Source of the DNA: CAZTDD01 sp964612675
GTDB taxonomy: Bacteria; Hinthialibacterota; Hinthialibacteria; Hinthialibacterales; JAKPRU01
Assembly: GCA_964612675.1 (NCBI GenBank)
Contig: CAZTDD010000018.1
Span: forward strand, 7,916-71,915
Length of the DNA stretch: 64,000 nt
Direction: 5' to 3'
Shown here: one piece after another, positions 58,741 through 64,000 of the stretch
Numbering within the stretch: position 1 is the first letter of the stretch
Layout of the letters: the number at the start of each line of letters is the position of its first letter
Notes under the pieces: model-generated
Told to the model about the DNA's origin: nothing
Database searches by the model: none
What the model saw: only the letters and a program-made list of their open reading frames with translations
Position numbers and translations under genes: made by a program

Positions 58741-61596
58741 TCAAGGTTTCTCCGAATCCATCAGTAAGCATGCAAGCCGCGACACCGACTCGTTTTCGTC
58801 GGTCAGGCAATCGGCCAAATAGTCCGTCATGTTGTCCGGATCAATCTGAGCGAGACTCCAGAGAGCTGTCTCACGAACAAACGGGTCCGGATCGCTTATA
58901 ATAGAAACGATCGGCTCTCGAAACTCCGGTGCAGGCTGTTTGCCGGCCAGATAAACCGACAGGGATTTCGTCCACACGTTTTGAGCGTAGGTCGATCGAA
59001 CGATGAGGTCTTTGAGCCGCTCGCTGCGGTCTTTGCGCTCTTGAGGGAACCGGCTGACCAGGCGCTGAAGCCGCTCCGCTGGAGCAAGATCGTCCATAAC
59101 CGGGAATACAATTGACTTCACATCCTGGTCCAGGATGTTGTCCAGCACTTCGAGGGCGTACGCTCGCTTATCCGCGAATTCACTTTCAAACATGGGCAGC
59201 ACGCTCAGTATGGTCTGCGATGGATAAACGAACGACAACAGATAGAGCACTCTTCTTCGGACGTCCTTCGCCTCACGATCAAGGGCATGCCAAAGCATCT
59301 GCCACGGTTCACCTCCGGCAATATCCAGCTGGCTGGCATACAGATAGGCCGCCTCGTTGACCTCGTCGTAGATCACTCGAAGGATCTCCTCCTGTTCATC
59401 GTCGTGCGCTTGATATCCCCATCGCGCAAGCAATATCAGTAGATACATACGGAGTTCGACATCGGATTTGTCGATCCGCGCTCTCAATTGCTCGATTGCC
59501 GTAGGAGTACCGATATGGCCGTAGATTCGGATAATGCGTCCCTTCATCAGGTGGGCGTGCTCCGCATCGGCCAGCGCTTTGTCCAGCTCAGGCAAAACCG
59601 GATCCCCAATGGCAATCAAGGCCCCAACCGCAAACCGAGACACTTCCGCCACCGTGAGATTCTCTACAATCGCTGGAGCGAGCTTTGAGTTCTTTAGCTT
59701 GCCCGCAGCCTTCAACGCTTCGGTGCGAACTCCAAAATCTTCGTCCCGCAATAAACGAAAAAGCGGTCGGTAAAAGCTCGTGATTCCCACTTCCCCCAGC
59801 ACACGGGCTGCGAAACGGCGTTGCGCGGGATCGGAAGAGTCGATTGCTCGGTTCAAATCCTCGCCCGCTAACAACACGCCCTCAATTCCACCGCTTCGAA
59901 GAAGACCAACAATACACCCTTCACGCACGCTGTCATCCGGATCCTTCAGGAAGGGAGCAACACGTTCCAAAACCTCGGACTCTCCGAGGGCACAAAGCGT
60001 TCGTATCGCGACACCTTTCACATGAGACTCCGGCTCCGTATTGATTCGCCAATCGACACCGTCCATTACCTCTACACAATTGGTCTTTTCGATAAGCGTA
60101 AGTACGTGTTCCCGCACATCGGCTGACGGATAATCCAACAGAAGGCCGAGAAAATCCGGCAGCAGTGGATGCTCATGCTCTTGAAGAACGCTGAGACAGT
60201 AAATCACTTGCGCGGGGACATAACTCTGAAGCCCCTGCATGAGAACATCCATGCTGGACGCGTCACTGAGTGTAAAATCGATTTCGCCGATCCGTCTCCG
60301 CCCCAATGCCGCAGTAAGTACTTCAGTGTATTTTCGGCGCAGAAAGACGGCACCGACAATCCACGCCGCAACAATCGCAAGGACCAGGTAACACAACGTG
60401 AGCGTACTGAACGAGAAATAATTGACGAGAATCAACAAAAACAACCCCGCCACACCGATTGTTGTCGTTTCCACCATCGATTCCCGGACAGTCTGAACGC
60501 GCAACCGCCGTCGCGGCGGAAGCGGCTGATAGAGGATTCGATTGACCGGGCCTTCGATCGCCACACGGAGAACCTCGTCCAGAAGCTTCGTCCCGACCAG
60601 CAGCCAGAAAAACAAAACCGCCGCCCCCAAGAGAAGCTGCAGTAGTACCGCAGCACCCATCCCAAAGGCAACCACAACGGGAAGCGCCAGCAGACCTACG
60701 GGAAGACCGAATCGCGTGAGGACCGGTCCCGAAACAAACGCATTCATCACCAGATTCACAATGCCGAGAACCGCGAAAAATACACCAAAGAAACTTGCTA
60801 GCTGCGCCTCGTTCAGTATGTTCTGTTCTACCTGGTCGTAGAATATGTAGTCAACAAACTGGAAGACAAGCATCGAGAGAACCGACACCGCGAAGAACAG
60901 GGCGAGATATGGGTTCTTAAAAAGATGAAAGAAAGGCTCGTGTTCACCCTCGTCCGCTTGTTCTCCGTCTTTTGGTTCGTAAAAACAATCCCGAAAACGC
61001 TTCAGAATTAAAACAAGAAAGAACAGCGAACCGACAACGCCGCCGGTCGCGAACAGGAAGAGGTTCTCGGTTCCCACAATGCCAACCAATCCGGGAACCA
61101 GAAAACCGCCCAGGATCGAAGCGACAATCTCACCGGACCACGCAAGTGCGAATAGGCGCTTTCCTTGCCGGACATTGAACAGAAAGCCTGCAAGAGCCCA
61201 AAACTCGAGCTCCTCCACAATCCATACAACCTCTTGCCAGATCATAAGAGCGATGGCGAGCCACCGTGTCGGATACAGCCGCAAAGCGAAATACAGGCCG
61301 AGTATGGTAACAAAGAGAAAAACAAGAGCGCCAACAAAAAGGCGCGGTGGAGGAAACCGTGTTTCCATCCTCTGGTAGGCCATACCGAGTAGAACCGCTA
61401 CAACTGCGGTGCAAACATAAACATACGGAAGAGTCTCGACCCCCGCTCGACTCAGAAACAACGCACTCGCCGGTGTTTGGAAAAAAACATTCACAACACC
61501 GATGAAAAACGCGTGACCGAAAAGGAGAGCGACAGCCACACCTTCTCCAGAACGAATGTTGAAAAGCGTAGCGAGGGCTTTGGCCAGGTTAGACAT
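58741..61596 (-). CDS. MFS-type (ATP/ADP translocase-like) transporter with HEAT-repeat domain
   Basis: 951 residues. Residues 1-430 form about 12 membrane helices with the Npt/tlc-like layout (RSGEGVAVALLFGHAFFIGVVNVFFQTPASALFLSRAGVETLPYVYV; IALMIWQEVVWIVEELEFWALAGFLFN). Residues 480-940 are HEAT/PBS-type helical repeats (LLDYPSADVREHVLTLIEK, LRDEDFGVRTEALKAAGKL, ISDPDPFVRETALWSLAQI). The substrate is unknown and cannot be assumed to be ATP. Similar three-part proteins (transporter, HEAT, CNB) are known from several phyla; here the CNB part is a separate gene downstream. The start ATG is at 61596. Confidence 0.84.
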   Translation of the reverse strand: MSNLAKALATLFNIRSGEGVAVALLFGHAFFIGVVNVFFQTPASALFLSRAGVETLPYVYVCTAVVAVLLGMAYQRMETRFPPPRLFVGALVFLFVTILGLYFALRLYPTRWLAIALMIWQEVVWIVEELEFWALAGFLFNVRQGKRLFALAWSGEIVASILGGFLVPGLVGIVGTENLFLFATGGVVGSLFFLVLILKRFRDCFYEPKDGEQADEGEHEPFFHLFKNPYLALFFAVSVLSMLVFQFVDYIFYDQVEQNILNEAQLASFFGVFFAVLGIVNLVMNAFVSGPVLTRFGLPVGLLALPVVVAFGMGAAVLLQLLLGAAVLFFWLLVGTKLLDEVLRVAIEGPVNRILYQPLPPRRRLRVQTVRESMVETTTIGVAGLFLLILVNYFSFSTLTLCYLVLAIVAAWIVGAVFLRRKYTEVLTAALGRRRIGEIDFTLSDASSMDVLMQGLQSYVPAQVIYCLSVLQEHEHPLLPDFLGLLLDYPSADVREHVLTLIEKTNCVEVMDGVDWRINTEPESHVKGVAIRTLCALGESEVLERVAPFLKDPDDSVREGCIVGLLRSGGIEGVLLAGEDLNRAIDSSDPAQRRFAARVLGEVGITSFYRPLFRLLRDEDFGVRTEALKAAGKLKNSKLAPAIVENLTVAEVSRFAVGALIAIGDPVLPELDKALADAEHAHLMKGRIIRIYGHIGTPTAIEQLRARIDKSDVELRMYLLILLARWGYQAHDDEQEEILRVIYDEVNEAAYLYASQLDIAGGEPWQMLWHALDREAKDVRRRVLYLLSFVYPSQTILSVLPMFESEFADKRAYALEVLDNILDQDVKSIVFPVMDDLAPAERLQRLVSRFPQERKDRSERLKDLIVRSTYAQNVWTKSLSVYLAGKQPAPEFREPIVSIISDPDPFVRETALWSLAQIDPDNMTDYLADCLTDENESVSRLACLLMDSEKP

Positions 61597-61721
61597 GTGG
61601 AAGGATGTGCCGTCCTCCGGGTGCCGGACAAAGACACCGTCTTATAGAGTGCAAATCCAACAAACGGTTAAGGACTATGGAAACCAAACACGTGAAAGGG
61701 TAGCAGAATCCTTGGTGAGAT

Positions 61722-62708
61722 TCACGTAGAAAGTTCCACAATATCTCCATCCTCGAGCACATGGTCCCGCTGAACCACCTGCCCGTCGAACTTCCCACTC
61801 CCCCAGATTCTCGCTTCCTTCAGATTCTCCGCAAAATCCTTGTGAACTTGAGTCGCAAAGGCCAGGACGTCCGTTCCAATAGGTGCGGTATAGGGAGCGT
61901 CCAAATCCGGATCTTTGCCCGGCTGTTTCGAATACACACGAATCACATACAGCATAGCGAACATCGCCTCCGCCAGGCCTTCGAGTCCCGATTTGTCCTG
62001 TGCGGATACAACATGGACCGGCAGCTCCGTCTCCAGCATTTCGTTTACCAATTCGAGCAGTTCGCCGTCCGGATCGGCATCCGACTTCGTAAACACCAAC
62101 ATCGCGCGTTTGGGAGGTACGCCGGATTCGAGCTCCGGTATCTCTTCACTCGGATGAACCAGTTCGATTCGCTTCTCTCTCAGGATTTCGAGAACCTCAT
62201 TGAACTCTTCTACAGGATCGCCCGTCGGTAGATCGACGACCACAAGAACTCCGTCTGAGGCCTTGATGTTGTCAAACACAAAGCTCTCGCAGTAATCCCG
62301 TGATACGGGCGGAAGATCGACAAGTTGGATCTGCGTGTCCTTATAAGGAACCATCCCGGGAACCGGTTCCCGCGTGGTAAACGGATATTCGGCGACCTCC
62401 GGTTCGGCGTTGGTCATCGCCGCCAGTAGGGCGGATTTCCCGCTGTTCGGCGGCCCAGCAAGCATAATCTGCCCGGCCCCCTCAGGCTTCACTCGGAAAG
62501 AAGGACCTTTCTTCTTCTGTCGATGTTCCAGACGGTCTTTGAGCTGGGCGATGCGGCGCTTCAAATCAGCCTGCAGTTTGTCGGTCCCCTTATGCTTGGG
62601 AATCACCGAAAGCATTTTCTGTAAGCAGGCTAGCTTGTCCTCGGGCGTCTTCGCCGCTTTGTATTCCTTTTCGGCCTCGAAATATTCCGGGCTTAGATTG
62701 GCAGGCAC
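61722..62708 (-). CDS. Obg/DRG-type GTPase with TGS domain
   Basis: 328 residues. G1 AGPPNSGKSALL (residues 85-95), switch I with TTREPVPGMV, G3 IQLVDLPPV, then VLVVVDLPTG, G4-like VFTKSDAD and G5 HVVSAQDK. The C-terminal TGS domain (FATQVHKDFAENLKEARIWGSGKFDGQVVQRDHVLEDGDIVEL) is typical. The N-terminus has a helical, charged extension of about 75 residues (EYKAAKTPEDKLACLQKMLSVIPKHKGTDKLQADLKRRIAQL), as in DRG-like proteins. Family members bind ribosomes or RNA; no special context is visible here. The ATG at 62708 follows GGATGGATAGACA, a modest ribosome site. Confidence 0.88.
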   Translation of the reverse strand: MPANLSPEYFEAEKEYKAAKTPEDKLACLQKMLSVIPKHKGTDKLQADLKRRIAQLKDRLEHRQKKKGPSFRVKPEGAGQIMLAGPPNSGKSALLAAMTNAEPEVAEYPFTTREPVPGMVPYKDTQIQLVDLPPVSRDYCESFVFDNIKASDGVLVVVDLPTGDPVEEFNEVLEILREKRIELVHPSEEIPELESGVPPKRAMLVFTKSDADPDGELLELVNEMLETELPVHVVSAQDKSGLEGLAEAMFAMLYVIRVYSKQPGKDPDLDAPYTAPIGTDVLAFATQVHKDFAENLKEARIWGSGKFDGQVVQRDHVLEDGDIVELST

Positions 62709-62936
62709 TGTCTATCCATCCTTCCAAATACAATTCTTCTTTCCCGCTCTTTATTATAAGGCACACAGCGCTCTCTGTGGAACAACAGCCGGGCCGAAAG
62801 GGCTCGATACAAAGGGACGGCGCACCGACTATGCGATGCGCCGCCCCTGTAACCAGTCACGCTATTTCACTGCAAACACTAGTCAGAGCCGAAGGAGAAA
62901 GACTCCATTCGACCCCCGTTTTGGTTCTCTGCCCAC

Positions 62937-63968
62937 TTACCTCAAATGCTGAAACGCCTCTTTAACAGCCGTAGCCGGCGCTTCGCCGAAGACCAGGTCG
63001 CCAAACGGACGGCTGACAAATCCGCCGGTGTCGCCGACCCAGTTCGTGTACGCAGGCTCGGCACTGGCGGAGTGACGGCAAAACTGAGCTTTCCATACGC
63101 TGCCCGGAAGCGGCATCCCTGTAACCGCACCGCCGTCCACAGCAGCAAGACCCCAGGCGGAATCTTCAAATGTACGGATGTTCGCGTCCGCTGAGTCGAG
63201 GTCGATGAAATTGTCAACGATCGCGCTGCCGACGTATTGATAGTACGGAAGATCCAGGTCCGACCACGGGATGAAGAATTCCATCACGTACCCGTCTGCG
63301 CTGGCCGCGTCGGCAATTTGGGTACCTTCGATATCCCAGGCGCCGCCCGTGAACCAGTAATAGGTCACGCCGTCGACCTCAACAGGCGGATCGTTTCGAA
63401 CACGGAAACCGCCATAACGCCCAAACTCGGAGTAGTTGTAGGAATTCCCCATATCGTCCGATTCGCTATTCGCCGTCATAGACGGTTCGGCCTGAAGGCT
63501 ATAGCTGTACGCACTCGGATCGAGTCCATACAGGACAACCCCAGCGTCATCCGCGACATTCGCTGGATCCAGGTAAATGGCCAGATAGTCTGTGCCGGAG
63601 AACGTCCAGCCCACTTCACTACTCGGCTGGCGGCCGGGAGTTCCTTCGGGCGTGCCGTTACCGCGCTCGGAACCCAGCACAACCGAAATGACATCCGTAT
63701 CCGTGCACTCGTACAAAACGTAAAGTCCGTCCACGCTGTACAGAACACGAACCTGTGTCATTTCATTCGCATCGGCCGCAGCGCCACTCGCGTGATCGGT
63801 CCAATCCGCGCCCATTGCAGGCTCGGCGGCATCCCATTCGCCCGCAGCGACTTCACCGTCGATTGTCGGCGGCGCGGAGACGAAATTCGCCGTATAACTC
63901 TGACCGAATGCCAGGCCCGGTACCGCACATAAAGCGACTGCAAGTAATAAAACTCTTGATTGTCTCAT
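62937..63968 (-). CDS. Secreted CBM9-like sugar-binding protein
   Basis: 343 residues. Signal peptide MRQSRVLLLAVALCAVPGLAFG, then a single long beta-sandwich: PPTIDGEVAAGEWDAAEPAMGADWTD is the classic start of CBM9/DOMON-like domains, followed by MTQVRVLYSVDGLYVLYECTDTDV, YLAIYLDPANVADDAG and GYVMEFFIPWSDLDLPYYQYVGSAI. Such modules bind sugars or haem and occur in large numbers in polysaccharide-using bacteria. It is a single-domain form, so it may be a surface binding protein. The ATG at 63968 has GGGAGTAATT upstream. The 228 bases after its stop contain no recognised feature. Confidence 0.82.
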   Translation of the reverse strand: MRQSRVLLLAVALCAVPGLAFGQSYTANFVSAPPTIDGEVAAGEWDAAEPAMGADWTDHASGAAADANEMTQVRVLYSVDGLYVLYECTDTDVISVVLGSERGNGTPEGTPGRQPSSEVGWTFSGTDYLAIYLDPANVADDAGVVLYGLDPSAYSYSLQAEPSMTANSESDDMGNSYNYSEFGRYGGFRVRNDPPVEVDGVTYYWFTGGAWDIEGTQIADAASADGYVMEFFIPWSDLDLPYYQYVGSAIVDNFIDLDSADANIRTFEDSAWGLAAVDGGAVTGMPLPGSVWKAQFCRHSASAEPAYTNWVGDTGGFVSRPFGDLVFGEAPATAVKEAFQHLR

Positions 63969-64000
63969 TAGGTAATTACTCCCTTCTCTTTCTTGTTCTT

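Noticed and set aside
1..64000. CRISPR arrays, tRNA genes, rRNA genes, phage genes
   Set aside because: None was seen by reading; no regularly spaced repeats, tRNA-like cloverleaf, or phage structural genes were found.

Overview
The window is 64 kb of bacterial chromosome of moderate GC content. It almost certainly comes from a metagenome-assembled genome, because a run of exactly 100 N bases (12771-12870) joins two contigs. No rRNA, tRNA, CRISPR array or prophage was recognised. The gene set is typical of an uncultured, probably Gram-negative, polysaccharide-using lineage: twin-arginine lipoproteins (Gfo/Idh oxidoreductase, GH29), a menaquinone-by-futalosine enzyme (MqnE), a prepilin-like protein, GmhA/HldE-like sugar-phosphate enzymes, Wzy-type and GT-C membrane glycosyl proteins, and many lineage-specific repeats. 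Candidate phyla such as Sumerlaeota or Hydrogenedentota would fit, but this is an inference from style and not a placement.

Layout. 0-10 kb: the end of a TPR protein, an RlmD-like rRNA methyltransferase, an iron-type ABC binding protein, a phosphoribosyltransferase/DUF5335/hydrolase operon, a Tat-type Gfo/Idh lipoprotein, a lone receiver protein, and a HEAT lipoprotein with SixA. 10-14 kb: a GGA-rich structured RNA candidate, NagB, a GlmU-like nucleotidyltransferase, the gap and a GH29 lipoprotein. 14-19 kb: an operon of a PQQ-like propeller, an unknown secreted protein and an ABC-2 permease. 18.8-25.8 kb (minus strand): sugar ABC transporter (binding protein, MalF, MalG), DegT aminotransferase, nucleotidyltransferase/hexapeptide protein and serine hydrolase. 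25.9-28.8 kb: a two-domain iron-type permease, an internally deleted GH4 gene and a prepilin. 28.8-33.5 kb (minus): HAD phosphatase, deoxyhypusine-synthase-like protein, PfkB/HldE-like kinase, SIS/GmhA-like isomerase and ROK kinase, divergent from a MAF-glycosyltransferase fusion. 35.5-44.6 kb: HAD, MqnE and an NtrC-type regulator; then HypE, a receiver-kinase, DUF4159 and a membrane histidine kinase. 44.8-57.4 kb: two O-antigen-ligase/TPR proteins, PurD, an isochorismatase with an RsbW-like kinase, DUF2723 and two other GT-C-like membrane proteins, and a restriction-modification remnant. 57.3-64 kb: formylglycine-type protein, an MFS-HEAT transporter with a cyclic-nucleotide-binding partner, a TGS GTPase and a CBM9-like secreted protein.

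The main themes are sugar uptake, sugar activation and envelope glycosylation, with two-component signalling between. The most striking non-coding observations are: (i) a 141-bp miniature transposable element present twice (2264-2404 and 39761-39901, inverse orientation, about 96% identical), each copy flanked by a 10-bp target duplication, with a matching unoccupied site near 49020; (ii) a GGA-rich, terminator-ended RNA candidate at 10110-10275; and (iii) a nested 219-bp palindromic element at 48764-48982.
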